The notes under the pieces are model-generated. The model made no database searches, was not told the origin of the DNA, and was given only the letters and a program-made list of their open reading frames with translations. A DNA stretch of 64,000 nucleotides. Origin: Stachybotrys elegans (taxonomy: Eukaryota; Ascomycota; Sordariomycetes; Hypocreales; Stachybotryaceae). Numbering within the stretch: the stretch's first letter is position 1; each line of letters begins with the position of its first letter. Below are positions 12,140 through 25,185 of the stretch, in pieces. The translations under genes were made by a program, and so were the position numbers. The stretch is taken from positions 1 through 64,000 of the forward strand of contig JAGPNK010000031.1 in assembly GCA_020746835.1 (NCBI GenBank). Reading direction: 5' to 3'.

Positions 12140-12900
12140 TAAATTAGCTGAAAGACTATTAATATAAAATAAAATAAAGAAGTTTATAAACCATATAGGA
12201 TCTTTATTTATAAGGTAGAGTTTATTATACACTATTTAATTAAAGCCCTTAGGGTAACTTACCTTATAGCTAACTTTACTAGTATTAATAGTGATAGTAG
12301 CTAAGACTACTATAGCTACATAAATAGCTTCTATAGAGAGATTAATCTCTTTACTATATTATTATTATTATTTACATCTATTTTAAGTAAGATATAAATA
12401 TAAAGAGATAGTAGAATATAGATAAGGAATAATTTATATTTTTTAAGCTAGGAATAGGGCAGCTCTATTCATAGCCTAAAGTAATAGCTTTTCTAGCGTT
12501 GTTAAAGCTTTTTATTAGTATTATATAACCTTGTGGTTATAGCTAGTAGCGTTCTCTATCTATGTAAAGTTACAAGAAGGCTTCTATATAGTATTAGTAA
12601 CCTTATTCGGTTAATAAGTTAACTAACTAAAGCTTCCTAAGCGAGCACTGTCCCCGCCCTAGCCCTCTATATGTATATATTAGCTTGACATTCTATTGCT
12701 TTATATGCTAGCATACAGCTAGTGTGAGTGCTTGTAGCTATCTATTGCTTGGCTACTTAGCTACTAGGCCAGTTAGCTACCCTATATACCTAATAATAGT
12801 CTTATTATTATTTCTCCTTACTATTTATAACTATATTAGTTACTAGAGTACTAAATACTATCTTTACTGTTTATTTACTCTTTATTACTATTCCTTAATA
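12140..12900 (+). mobile_element. RIP-degraded partial X copy
   Basis: X interior and tail can be followed: ACTTACCTTATAG near 12,260, the AAGCTAGGAATAGG block near 12,455 and the terminal ACTATTTATAACTATATTAG region near 12,825. The last X bases are missing because Y copy 2 follows. Confidence 0.55.
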
Positions 12901-12924
12901 GTAGTATAAATAGAAAAAAGATAA

Positions 12925-13150
12925 AAAGAGAGATATATAATAGAGAGAGAGTAATAAGCCTTTTTATATATATTTCTAGAACTCTGTTTGAAGACGAAGT
13001 CTGATAAAATTACTTATTTCTAGCTTAATATAGCTATAGCACTATCTATAGTACTACCCATAGCTATAGCTATTATATACTTTTTTATTATAAGTCTATA
13101 TAGGCTAGGGACTTCTATTAGAGTTATAATATATATAGTATTCTAACCAT
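12925..13150 (+). repeat. Repeat Y, copy 2 (partial)
   Basis: Begins with the same AAAAAGAGAGATATATAATAG sequence as copy 4 and follows the Y order to about 13,150. It is then truncated against X-like sequence that continues to about 13,440. Confidence 0.5.
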
Positions 13151-13440
13151 AGTATTTTACTCCTAGTACTTTATCTAAATATTTTTATTATATGTTTAAT
13201 AATAGTATTACTAATAGTCTAAAATATAATAGAATAAATTTTATATGCTTATAATACACAATAATTATAATAAAGAATTATACCTAAAGTCTAGAAAAGA
13301 AGATAAAGGAAAAGACTGTAGGCTAGGCAAGACACTTATAATAGAAGCTAGCTATATTATATAGGCAGGACTTAGTTAGGGCCTTGCAACTCTAGTGCAG
13401 TAGTAGTATAACCTAGTTAGAAAAGGCCCCTAGTCCCTTC

Positions 13441-15780
13441 TAAACTAAAACCTTAGGCTTTAGTTTCTATACTAATAGAATAGCTGGTTAATATATCTAG
13501 TACTATTATCTAATTTTAGTATTCTATAATAATTCTAAAGCTTCTTTAAAAAGTTATTTAGTACCTATAATAAGATCTTTAAGTAAATAACCTAATCCTA
13601 AAACTATATTAATATACTAGTCTAATAGTAATATAACCCTAATAGTACGAAATTTAGCTATATTAGTAAAGCTTATAATCCCTTTACTAGTAATACTAGA
13701 GAAGATAGAAATAATAGTAGCTATAATCTATAATCCTAAAAAAGATAGCTACTATAAGAGGACATTAAAAAAAACTATTTAAATTCTTTAGAATATTAAC
13801 TATACCTAGTAAAGAGCTATAGCTCCTATAATAAAACCATTAATCTGCTTTAAGTAGTAGTAATAGTAAAAGTAAGATAAAAGCAATAAATATTCCAATG
13901 CTAGAATATAATATAACTTTTTATAAATAATATAAATAGATAGTAGACCTATAATATAACTCCAAGAGAGTATTATAAAAATATTATAGAGATACCTAGA
14001 AGATTCTCTATACTAGTAATAATATAGATTATAATTACTATTAGTACTAGTATAAATATCTAGAAAAAATAGAAAAGGAAGAGTAGAAGTAAGTAAAGAA
14101 TAGCTAGCCTAATTTCTAGAAATAAACCTATTCTCTTTTATATATAATACTACTAGCTAGAAGATAAGTATTTTATAGTAGTTAGAAAATACTTACAAAA
14201 GGAAAAATTAATTACTCTAGAACTTTTATATCTAGTTTTAGTAAAGTAATGTAAGACTTATAGTAATAAGAAGGATAGAGTAATATTTTATCTTACTAAG
14301 CTACTATAACTACTAAGAGATAGGATTAAGCTTAAGATATAGTCTAGATCTTTTAGGATTTAATAGGGCTATAGAAATAGAAATAAAACTATAATAATAC
14401 TAGAAGCTAGCTACTATAAGAACCTAGAGAATTATTAATAGTAATACTAAGATTAACTCTAAGGCCTCTATAAAGAGAAGGAGTACTAGAATAAGGCTTA
14501 ATGAATAATTATAGAGCTAGAGCTAAGAATTTTATAATAAATAATAATCTAAGTTATTATATATATCTAAGAATTACTATAAACTTATACTAATCTAAAT
14601 AGTACAGCTGAAGTAGATTTTATTAATAAAGCATTTACTTAATAGTATAGATTATAGAAATTATACGCCTAACCCCTAGGCTTAAAGAGAGTAAACTGGT
14701 TTACTATCTAAGTATATAATACCTAGAAGATTCCCCTTAGTATTATCAATAGTAGAGGGTATAAGAAATACTTAATATAAATATATACTAGAATTAATTA
14801 GAATTTATAACTAGAAGGAATTCTATTTCTACTATCTATAATATTTTATAGAACTATTTAGTATACTTAAGCCTAGGAATCTACTAGCAATAGTTTAAAT
14901 ATTAATCTAATAGTATTACTATAATCTAATAACTAGGGATTTAGTCAATACTATCCCTTAAAGTATGTAAAGGCAGCAAGCTGGTCATTAATAGGGATAT
15001 TAGCCAATAACCAGCAGAAAAGAGAGCAATACCTTTTCTACTCACTATAGCTAACCTTAGTACTAAGTATCCCTAAGTACTAACTTGGTATCTCTTTAAT
15101 ACCCTAGCTAGGCTAGCAAGACTATACCTTCTGTGTATATTAGAGATAATTTAGTAGATATTGGGTAAATATAAGCTTGCTGCCCTTATACACTTAAAGG
15201 AATAGAGATTAGTCTAGATATTCTTATATTTTAGAATATCTTTACTACTAATAATACTAGTATTCTTCTATACTATAAGAGTATAAACTATACTGTATAA
15301 TTAATCTTACTAAGGGAAATAGCTTTTCCTATAAGCCTATTTATCTACTATTATTAAAGGAACTATAATATCTATATAAATATTTAGATAAATATTTAGA
15401 TAAATATTTATAGAAAGAGTTTATATATAACCCTTAAAGAGTATAGTAAAAGTACTTATTTTCTTTATACCTAAGAAAGATAGTATACTCTAACTTTATA
15501 TAAACTATTATAGTCTTAATAGAGTAATAGAGAAGAACTAATACTTACTCTTCCTTATGTTAGAGATTCTAAACTAAATCTAAAAATATAAATAGTTTAC
15601 TAAAATTAAGATTAAGAATATCTATTACTAGATTAAAATATTTTAAATATACTCTTAAATTTAAAAAAAACTTATAACTTCTTTAAAAAGCTAACTAATA
15701 AGCTATAGAGATATATTAAGCTTAACTACTCTATACTCTTTAATAGCTAAAAAAAATTAGTAATTACTATGAATTAGTTT
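13441..15780 (+). mobile_element. Ty3/Gypsy fragment with RT, RIP-degraded
   Basis: The plus strand at about 15,455-15,525 reads as the RT entry block (FFIPKKDS.L.LYINYYSLN) followed by a YLLFLMLEILN-like block, then FTKIKIKN up to about 15,650. Upstream (13,441-14,900) is a long purine-rich, charged-residue-rich stretch compatible with gag, but I cannot prove it belongs to the same element. A small TIR element (14,970-15,187) separates the two halves. It ends where a minus X begins. Confidence 0.6.
14970..15187. mobile_element. 218-bp small TIR element (MITE-like)
   Basis: The left end AAGGCAGCAAGCT is the inverted complement of the right end AGCTTGCTGCCCTT with one extra base. The element has clearly higher GC than its Gypsy host and no coding capacity. 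The target duplication is unresolved. Confidence 0.6.
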
Positions 15781-15789
15781 TAGAATACT

Positions 15790-16806
15790 ATATACAATAG
15801 AATGTCAAGCTAGCCTTACATACACATATAGAGGGCTAGGGCAAAGACAGATAGAAGGCTCTAACTAATAGTGTCTAGCTAGAAAGCTTTGGTTAACTTA
15901 TTGACTGAATAAGGTTGCCTATACACTAGCTAAGCACTATAGAAGCCTTTCTATAACTATATCTAGATAGAGAATGCTATAATGTTAATAGAAAGCTATA
16001 ATTAAGCTAGAAAAGCTATTACTCTAGGCTACTAATAGAGCTATTAATAAGCTTATTTTACTTCTAGCCTATAACTATATAAAGCTCTTAAGTCCCTACC
16101 TAAAAAAAAAAAAAAGAATTCTTTATTTATATTTTAATTAAAATAGATTTCTTTAATAATATAAACATAATAGAGAGATGAAATCCCTTTGATAAAGCTA
16201 CTTTAGTAACTATAGTAGCCCTAGCTATTATCTCTATTTATATCTTTAATAATAATATTATTAAAGTAAGTTCTTTTAAATAGTTTTCTTTAAGCTATTT
16301 AATAATACTATTATTAATAGTAATAGAATAGCTTTTATATATCTCTAATATATATTAATTCTAATAAAGAACTAAAGAAGTTCTATAAGGGGAAGTAGGG
16401 TAGAAAGTACTATAATAAAAAGATAGATACTATAAAATAGGGTTTTTAAGGGCTATAGAAATATATAGCTAGCTTTAGGAGCCTTAGTTTAGGCATTTTA
16501 TTAGGTTTTTTATTGGTTTTAATTAAATTAATTACGTTTATTGCCTTAAAATTGTATACCTAATGCCCCTATAATATAACATTATAGAGTGCTATTAATA
16601 GATAAGCAATATATTAGAAGCTATAGTTATATGCTAAAGCTATGCGCTAAGCTATAAAGAAGCATATAATGCAAAGGAGCTATAGAGAAAGCATATAATA
16701 TAGGGAACCTGCTTAGTTAGCAATAGTCTATAGGAATAGGTCTAGGGTAGGCTAGAAAAAACAGTAAAAAAGTAATAGTATAAGCCGTTTAATTTTATAC
16801 TTGGAA
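15790..16806 (-). mobile_element. RIP-degraded X copy, 5'-part missing
   Basis: It runs from the AGAATGTCAAGCTAGCC block through the GTAAGTTC donor-like site near 16,262 to the conserved end ACTTGGAAAAG near 16,806. The CCTCATC-side terminal part is absent. A poly-A-like run occurs near 16,107-16,120. Confidence 0.6.
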
Positions 16807-16929
16807 AAGATTTAATATTTTATAAAATAAACTAATAAATAAAATAATGTTATACTATTATAATTTAGTTTATTAAATATACTTTAAAATTAATATATTA
16901 AAAAATATAAATTTATTTATTTTTATATA

Positions 16930-17515
16930 AAAAAAAGTATAGAGTATAGAGTATAAATAATAAAAAGTAAATAAATAGTAAAGATAGTATTTAGTATATT
17001 AGTAATTAATATAGTTATAAATAGTAAAAAGAAATAATAGACTACCCTTATATATAGGGTAGCTCACTGGCTAAGTAGCTAAGCTATAGGTGGCTATAAG
17101 TACTGTTATAAGCTACACTGGCTATATACCAGTATATAATATAATAGGATATTAATATATATATATATATAATTTTAAGGTAGCAAAAGTAATTAATTTA
17201 ATAACTAAAGCAAAAAAAGCCAACTAAAAACCTATACTAAAAAACCAAGCTAATTCCATTAGGGCTCCTAAAGCAAGCCTTATTCTAGGGCCCTATATAT
17301 AGCTATTTATAGCAGTTATTAATATAGCTAGCCTCTATTACCAGCCTTTTATATGGCCTAGGGCCTTTCTCTTTACTCTTTTTCCTAGGCTTTAGCTATA
17401 ATTCCTTATTAGAATTACTATATATTAGGGGTATATAAAAGTCATCCTATTACTATTAGTAATAGTATTATTAGATAGCTTAGAGAAGACTGCTTAGAAG
17501 AACTTGTTTATTATA
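16930..17515. mobile_element. Two X fragments in opposite orientation, head to head
   Basis: 16,930-17,160 is the terminal part of a minus X. 17,168-17,515 is an interior piece of a plus X (GTAGCAAAAGTAATTAATTTA through TAGATAGCTTAGAGAAGAC). Both are RIP-mutated. The boundary is an AT microsatellite at about 17,155-17,172. Confidence 0.55.
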
Positions 17516-17519
17516 GCTA

Positions 17520-18402
17520 ATAACTATTATAGTAAAGAAAGATAATTAATATAAATACTTTATATATTCTTTTTTATGAAATATATATAATATAAATAGT
17601 AAAGAGAGGTATAAAGAGTGCTTATCTTAACTAATAGTATAAATTCTTAGTAATTCTATTACTGTATTACTTTACCTACTAACTATATCTAGCTATTAAA
17701 ATAAAGGCTTATTACTAGCTACTCTAGTATCTTTTAAAACCACTCTTATCTCTATTTTATTTAATTTAAAGTTATACTTTAATATTTATTTAAAAACCTT
17801 ATTTACTAATTTCTATTCTAAAACTTTTTACCTAGCTTATTTTAAAATATCTTTATTAACTACTTTACTTTATATTTATTAACTGTATCTTTTACTATCT
17901 AAATTAACTCTTTTCTTTTAATTTATTTATTATTCTTTTAATTATATCTTTTCTATTTAATAAAATATTTAATTTATTATAACTTTTTTTTTAGTAATCT
18001 ATTTTTTAATAATTCTATTAATTACCTAAAGCTATTTATTATTTATTAATATTAATCTTTTAAACTCTAGTATTAATTTATTAAAAGAATTACTAGTCTC
18101 TAGTTCTAGAATTAGATATATAATTAAGACTATATTATACTTTTCTACTTTTTTAAAAACTTTAGTTAATATATTAATAGATTTCTCTTTTCTAGAACTT
18201 TAAATAGCTTTACTTTCTATTATAATTACTTTCTTAATAGATTTTTTAGTATTAAATACTCTTAATATAGTCTAATATATACTTTATTTTCTAGCTAAAA
18301 TTAAATTAATCTATACTTTATATTATATAATTTCTTTAATATTATTACTATTATTACTATTATATACTAAGCCTTTTCTATATATAGCTACTATAATATA
18401 TT
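17520..18402 (-). mobile_element. AT-rich degraded transposon sequence, unassigned
   Basis: Strongly T-rich on the plus strand, with A/G-rich charged residues readable on the minus strand, like other RIP-degraded retroelement pieces. I cannot assign a domain. It adjoins the 14-bp target duplication of the X copy at 18,417-21,137, so before that insertion it was continuous with 21,152 onward. Confidence 0.4.
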
Positions 18403-18416
18403 TAATATATTTTTAT

Positions 18417-21137
18417 AATAAGGAAAAAAGTGTATAGTATAGGGTATAAGCAGTAGAGCCCTCCTAAGCATAAGGTTAAAAGGCTTATACTATTACTTTT
18501 TTACTGTCTTTTCTAGCCTACCCTAGACCTGTTTCTGTAGACCATTGCTGACTAAGCAGGTTCCCTGCATTACATGCACCCAGCTTCCCCTACAGTTCCT
18601 TTACATCACATGTCAGCCTTCTCACACAACCGCAGCTTCTTTGCAGCTTCCTTTATAGCCACACAGCTTCTGCACATGACTATAGCTTCCAATGTATTGC
18701 ATAGTACCTTCTATACATGACTACAGCTTCTAACACATTGCTTAACAGCTCTCTACAATATTACATTATAGGGGCATTAGATATACAATTTTAAAGTAGC
18801 AAAAGTAATAACTAAAGTAAAAAACTAATTAAAAATCTATACTAAAAAACCAAACTAATTCTATTAGAGCTTCTAAAGCAAGCTATATATCTCTGTATAC
18901 CAGGGCCCTATACCTAGCTACTGCTACTATTAATATACTTAGCCTCTATCTTTAGCTTCTTCCCTAGCCTCTTATCTCTCTCTTTACCCCTTTTACTAGG
19001 CTTTAGATATAATTCCTTATTAGAATTACTATATATTAGAGATATATAAAAATTATTCTATTATATTCCAGACCATTAATAATAGTATTATTAAATAGCT
19101 TAGATAAGACTGCTTAGAAGGACTCACCTTAACAATAATATTATTAGGGATATAAATAGGGGCAGTAGCTAGGGCTACTATAGCTACTAGGGTAGCAGAG
19201 GGATTTTACCCCTCTATTATATTTACATTATTAGAGAAATCTATCTTAATATTAAGTTAAGGGAATAGTATTTAATATAGATAAAGAATTCTTCTTTTAA
19301 GCCAGGGGCTTAAGGGCTTTATATAGCTATAGGCTGCTCTATTAGCAGCCTGGAGCAATGGCTTTTCTAGTGTCACTTTCTATTAGCATTACTAGTAGCA
19401 TTCTTTATCTAGATATAGTTACAGAAAGGCTTCTATAGTATTAATAACCTTATTCAGTCAATAAGTTAACTAAAGCTTTCTAGCTAGACACCATTAGTTA
19501 GAGCATTCTATCTTATCTATCCCTACCCTAGCCCTCTATATATATATATATATATATCTTGACATCCCGTCACATTACATGCTAGCACACAGCCAGTGTG
19601 GCTTGTAATATTGCTACTATCTATAGCTTGGCTACTTAGCTAGTTAGCTATTCTATATAGGTAGCCTAATAATAGCCTTATTATTATTTCTCTTTACTAT
19701 TTATAACTATATTAGTTACTAGAGCACTAAACATTACCTTTACTATTTATTTACTTTTTATTGCTTATACTCTATATTATATACTTTTTTCTTTATTATA
19801 AATAATAGAGAGTAAATAAATAGTAGAGATAGTGTCTAGTACTCTAGTAACTAATATAGTTATAAATAGTAAAGAGAAATAATAATAAGGCTATTATTAG
19901 GCTACCCTTGTATATAGGGTAGCTAACTGGCTAAGTGGCTAAGCCATAGGTGGCTATAACTTTGTTATAAGCTATACTAGCTATATACTAGTATATAATG
20001 TAACAGGATGTTAAGCTAACCTCTTGTAGATATATATATATATATATATAGAGGGCTAGGGTGGGGATAGACTAGATAAAAGGCTCTAACTAACTGTAAC
20101 TATACAAGGTTGCTGGTGCCTGGCTGGGAAGCTTTGGTTGACTCATTGATAAAAGCCTTGGAATAACTAACTAACTGAATAAGGTTACTAATGCTACAGA
20201 AGCCTTTCTATGACTATGCCTAGATAGAGAATGCTACTAGCAATGCTAATAGAAAGCTTTAATAACACTAGAAAAGCCATTGCTCTAGGCTGCCAATAGA
20301 GAAAAGCTTATTTAGCCTATAGCTATATAAAGCCCTTAAGCCCCTAGCTTAAGAGAGAAGAATTCCTTATCTATATCTAAGACTCTATTTATATTTATAT
20401 TTCTTTAAATAAAATAAATAATAATTTATAAACTATAGTAAAGGAGCAAAATCCCTCTACTACTCTAATAGCTATAGTAGCCCTGGCTACTGCCTATAAT
20501 AATACTAGTAAAAAAGTTATTTATAAGATAAGTTACTCTAAAGGGTCTAATAATAGTATTACTAATAGTAATAGAATAACTTTATTTACTTTTCTTTTCT
20601 AGCTAATTTAGAACTAGAATTTAAAAAGCAGTAGGGTAGAAAGGGCAAGAAGGCCTAGCTCTTTAATAAAAAGCCCCTTAGCAGGTAAATCAAGCTAATA
20701 GAGGGGGAATAGAGGGCTAGCTTGCTTTAGGAGCCCTAATAGAAAGAGATAGTTAGAATTACTCTAAGAGAGTTAGCTTGGTTTTTTAGTATAGGTTTTT
20801 GGTTGGTTTTTTGCTTTAGTTATTAAATTAATTACTTTTACTACTTTCTTATAAAATTATATATCTAATGCCCCTGTAATATAATATTGTAGAGAGGTAC
20901 TATATAATATATCAGAAGCTGTAGTTATATGCAGAAGCTATGTGGCTATAAAGGAACTGCAATTGTATAAGAAGGCTGACATATAATGCAAAGGAGCTAT
21001 AGGGGAAGCTAGGCACTGGTTATATAATGCAGAAAACCTACTTAATTAGCAATAGTCTATTAAAATAGGTCTAGAATAGGGTAGAAAAGACAGTAAAAAG
21101 GTAATATTATAAGCTTTTTAACCTTATGCTTGGAAGG
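18417..21137 (-). mobile_element. Full-length X copy (host of a nested X), 14-bp target duplication
   Basis: The exact duplication TAATATATTTTTAT occurs at 18,403-18,416 and 21,138-21,151. Subtracting the nested plus-strand X (18,459-19,797) and its duplication leaves about 1,370 bp of X. It starts with AATAAGG (mutated GATGAGG) and ends GCTTGGAAGG. Heavily RIP-mutated. Confidence 0.88.
18459..19797 (+). mobile_element. Full-length X copy nested inside X
   Basis: Starts CCCTCCTAAGC and ends CTTTATT (mutated CCTCATC), 1,339 bp. The flanks ATAAGCAGTAGAG (18,446-18,458) and ATAAATAATAGAG (19,798-19,810) form a 13-bp duplication. Its three differences are all RIP-type transitions. Confidence 0.85.
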
Positions 21138-21151
21138 TAATATATTTTTAT

Positions 21152-21983
21152 TTATTCTATTATACTTAATTATTAATATATTTATATTTACTAATTTAAA
21201 ACCTATTAGTAGTTTATTTAAACTAATCTTTATTATTATATTAAGGCTATTATTTAAATAGAATTATATTATTAATATAACCTTTATTTATTTAATATCT
21301 AATATTACTATATAGTATTTAATAGCTAATTTAACTATTTAATTTAATCTTTTTAATACTCTATTAATCTAAAGGTAGTATACTATACTAAATCTTAATT
21401 TTACCTTAAATATATTAAATAAACTCTTTTAAAACTTTAATATAAATTTAGTATCTTTATTAGATATAATAGTATTAAAAATGCTCTAGTTATATAATAT
21501 CTAGGTATATAAAATAACCTTAGCCTAGTCCACTACTATATACTTTATTAAACTAGTTATAATTACTGTTTTTTTTTACTATTTATATATTATTATTATA
21601 AATATATTTAGAAAAAAGTTTTAGTCTAGTAGTTTTTAAAAACTAAAACCTTTAACTTTAGGCAATCTAACTATAAAGTCTATAGTAATTATATAAAATA
21701 GTCTAAATAAAGAAAAAAATCAATTATAACTTACTAAATAGCCTTTTCTTATTTACTATATATAGAATATATACTTTATAGTAAACTATTTATTATTTAA
21801 TTAACTTAGCTTTTCTTTAAAAGGTATATTATAATAGAGCTATAAGTATTGTCTATATCTCTAAGTAAAAGTTTTTATTATATATTTATTAAAGTAACAC
21901 TTAGTATATAATTCTCTAGAACCTAGAGTTTTTTTACTTTATTATATTTTATATAGTATAGTAGTCTATTTTTCTATTTATAT
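21152..21983 (-). mobile_element. Ty3/Gypsy integrase remnant, minus strand
   Basis: On the minus strand it reads as an integrase core, including an INRVLK.LN..VKLAIKYYI-like block and a LNNSLNIIIKISLNKLLIGFKL-like block. It aligns base for base with the plus-strand integrase split across 26,985-27,400 and 30,623-30,900, but is itself uninterrupted in this stretch. Confidence 0.7.
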
Positions 21984-22443
21984 GATGAGGAAAAAAGTGT
22001 GCAGTGTAGGGTGTAAGCAGTAGAGAGTAAATAAATAGTAGAGGTAGTGCCTAGTGCCCTAGCAACCAATGCAGTTATAAACAGTAGAGAGAAACAATAA
22101 CAAGGCTATTGTCAGGCTGCCCTTGTGTATAGGGTAGCCAACTGGCCGAGTAGCCAAGCCACAGGTGACTGCAATAAAATAACAGATGCACATACCAGAT
22201 AGAAGGCTCTAACTAACTGTAACCACACAAGGTTACCAGTGCCCAGCTAGAAAGCTTTAGTTAACTCATTAAATAAGGTTACTGACGCTATAGAAGCCTT
22301 CCTGTAACTGTACCTAGATAGAGAATGCCATAATGCTAATGGAAAGCTTCAAGCTAGAAAAGCCATCGCTCCAGGCTGCCAATAGAGCTGCCGCAGCCCA
22401 CGGCTACATAAAGCCCTTGAGCCCCCGGCTCAAGAGAGAAGAA
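21984..22443 (-). mobile_element. GC-preserved partial X copy
   Basis: Begins GATGAGGAAAAAAGTGTGCAG and is only lightly mutated up to GAAGAATTCCTCAT near 22,450, where it stops inside X. It shows what unmutated X looks like: CCGAGTAGCCAAGCCACAGG, GCTCCAGGCTGCCAATAGAGC. Target duplication unclear. Confidence 0.75.
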
Positions 22444-22548
22444 TTCCTCATTTCTCTAACTAATATTTTTTATAAGTTAAAATACTTAATATATATAATC
22501 TTTTAGTTATCTTTAATACTAAAAGTATATTTTTAATTAAATACTTAT

Positions 22549-23775
22549 AATAAGGAAAAAAGTGTATAGTATAGGGTATAAGCAGTAGAGAGCAAATAAA
22601 TAGTAGAGATAGTGTCTAGTGCCCTAGTAACTAATATAGTCATAAATAGTAGAGAGAAATAATAATAAGGCCATTATTAGGCTGCCCTTGTATATAGGGT
22701 AGCCAACTGGCTGAGTGGCCAAGCCATAGGTGGCTGTGACTTCAGATAGAAGGCTCCGACTGACGGTGCCCGGCCGGGAAGCTTTGGTTAACTCATCGAA
22801 TAAGGTTGCCTGTGCTCAGAGAGAGAACGCCACTGGCAATGCTAATGGAAAGCTTTAACTGAGCTAGAAAAGCCTGTAACATTGCTCTAGGCTGCTAATA
22901 GAGCAGCCTACAGCTATATAAAGCCCTTGAGCCCCTGGTTTAAGAGAGAAGAATTCCTTATCTATATCTAACACTCTGGTCTACTAAAATTAACATTATT
23001 ATAGAATTAAATAGCAATATGAACACAGCTATATCTGCTCTAGTAGCTGCAGTAGCCCTAGCTGCTATTCCTGTCTATATCCCTAATAATATTATTATTA
23101 AGGTAAGTCTTTCTAAGCAGTTTTCTTTAAGCTATTGATATAAGCTATTAGTAGACTCTTAAACTATAGCTATAGTTTTGCTTATCTAATGATAGTATTG
23201 CTAATAGTCTGGAATATAATAGAATGACTTTTGCTGCCCTCCTTCTTCTAGGGCCCTAGAGCTATATAATAAACAATAGAATAGAAAGGGCAAGAAGGCC
23301 TAGCTCTCTAGCAATAAGCTTCTTAATAGCTAAATCAAGCTAATAAAAGAGGGATAGAGAGATGGTTAGAGTTACTCTAAGAGAGCTCTCTTAGCTTGGT
23401 TTTTTAGTGTGGGTTTTTGGTTAGTTTTTTACTTTAGTTATTAAATTAATTACTTTTATTACTTTATAAAATTGTATACCTAATGTCCCTGTGATGTAAC
23501 ATTGTAGAGAGAATAGACTGCAGTAGCCAAAGCGCTTAGAGGGTTAATCTATGTGTACAGGCAATGTATTAGAAGCTGTAGTTGTGTGCAGAAGGCTATA
23601 AAGAAGCTACAGCTGTGTGAAAAGGCTAATATATAATGTAAAGGAGCTATGGGAAAGTATATAATGTAGAGAACCTGCTTAGTTAGCAATAGTCTGTTAA
23701 AATGGGTTTAGGGTAGGCTGGAAAAGATAGTAAAAAAGTAATACTATAAGCCTTTTAACCTTATGCTTAGAAGGG
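22549..23775 (-). mobile_element. Full-length X copy with readable first exon
   Basis: Runs from AATAAGG to GCTTAGAAGGG, 1,227 bp, moderately mutated. On the plus strand 23,019-23,102 is an open 28-codon stretch starting ATG and ending at the donor AAG|GTAAGT (23,103). A polypyrimidine tract with CTTCTTCTAG ends at 23,251. The downstream frame retains RKGKKA, also present in the X copy at 41.5 kb. No matching flanking duplication was found. Confidence 0.75.
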
Positions 23776-25077
23776 ATAGATATAGACTATATTAAATGCT
23801 AAGCCTACTAAATATTAAACTATATTTAATATTATAGATCTATAAATACTATAGAATTTATTAGATTAAATATAGTTAGTATTTTAGTTAATATTATTTT
23901 AACCCTTTTATTATATAGGGATAGGCTTATAGGTAGTCTATTTAATTTTTAGCTATTCAAAGTAAATTAAATAGAGAATTATTAGTATAGAGTAAAAAAT
24001 AAAAAAAATTATAGACTATAAGTAAAATCTTTATTTAGATAGTAAAGCTTATTTTATACTTTTTAATTAATTAGGGTTATAGATTTATTAAGTAAAAACT
24101 ATTTATCTAGACTCTTTAATAATTAACTAGTTAGATTAGTTCTTACTATACTTCTTTCACTTATATTAAAACTTATAGATAAATATATAGTAGCTAGCCT
24201 ATTCTTCATTTCTAGTATTAGTCTAAACTATAATATAACTTCTATTATAAATTACTAGTCTTACTATTAAATAGATTAAATTAACTTATATTAAAAATAG
24301 ATAAAGATATTAGGGTGTACTAGAGTTACTTTAATATTACTATTATTATCTAATAGATCTATACTATTTAATATATTTTAATTTAGTTAAAAGAGAATTA
24401 GTACTAGATTATATATATATATATATTTATTATAATTTATACTATTAATAGACTTTATCTATTTAATATTCTTACAACTAAGGTCTAACAATTATTTAAT
24501 AGTAAATTAAGGCTTAACTTATTAAAACTAATATCTAGAGCTAATTATTTCTTTATTTCTAGCCTTTTTTAATAACTAACTACTTTTTTAAAAGCTTTCT
24601 TTCTTTTAGTCTACTTAATAAAGTATATTATTACTTAGCAGTTTTTAAATAGTACTAATCTTACTATTACTACAACTTTACTAATTAATATATCTATTAT
24701 TAATAATAAAATAGTCTATTTAAAAGAAAGATAGAATATACTTAGAAGAATAAATTTATTTATTACTATTTATTATTAGGGTAATTAATTAAGCTTTATA
24801 TTTAATATATCTAGTAAGTCTATAGTTAGATACTAGATTTATCTCTTATAGGCTTAATATATTATTTAATATAATAGCTATTAGGAAAAAATTTTTTATT
24901 AGTATTATAGTTTGTTCTAAATCAATTAACAAAGGATTACTATTATTATTATATAATATATATAAGTGGTAAGATTGATAATTAATTAAGCTAGTAACTA
25001 GTCTTACTGGACTATTTAATGTAGGTCCACCTACTATAGGTCTTCCCTGTGGGTCTAGCTAGACCTATGCCATAACA
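23776..25077 (-). mobile_element. Ty3/Gypsy 5' part with LTR start, minus strand, RIP-degraded
   Basis: The right end, read on the minus strand, begins TGTTATGGCATAGGTCTAG and follows the solo LTR at 37,778 for about 130 bp (to about 24,950) before diverging. To the left lies about 1.1 kb of AT-rich sequence without a certain domain. It abuts an X terminus at 25,078. Confidence 0.5.
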
Positions 25078-25185
25078 GGAACCTACTTAGTTAGTAATAG
25101 TCTATAGAAATAGGTCTAGAGTAGGCTAGAAAAGACAGTAAAAAAGTAATAGTATAAGCCTTTTAATCTTATGCTTAGGAGAGGC
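25078..25185 (-). mobile_element. X end fragment
   Basis: About 108 bp from GGAACCTACTTAGTTAG to CTTAGGAGAGG, the end of X opposite to CCTCATC. It is cut off on its left by the LTR at 25,077. Confidence 0.65.

Noticed and set aside
13441..14900. Possible LINE endonuclease/ORF1 region
   Set aside because: I first read a degraded LINE endonuclease start near 14,575, but the motifs do not hold up. A Gypsy gag-like region ahead of the RT at 15.45 kb is simpler, and the assignment is left open.
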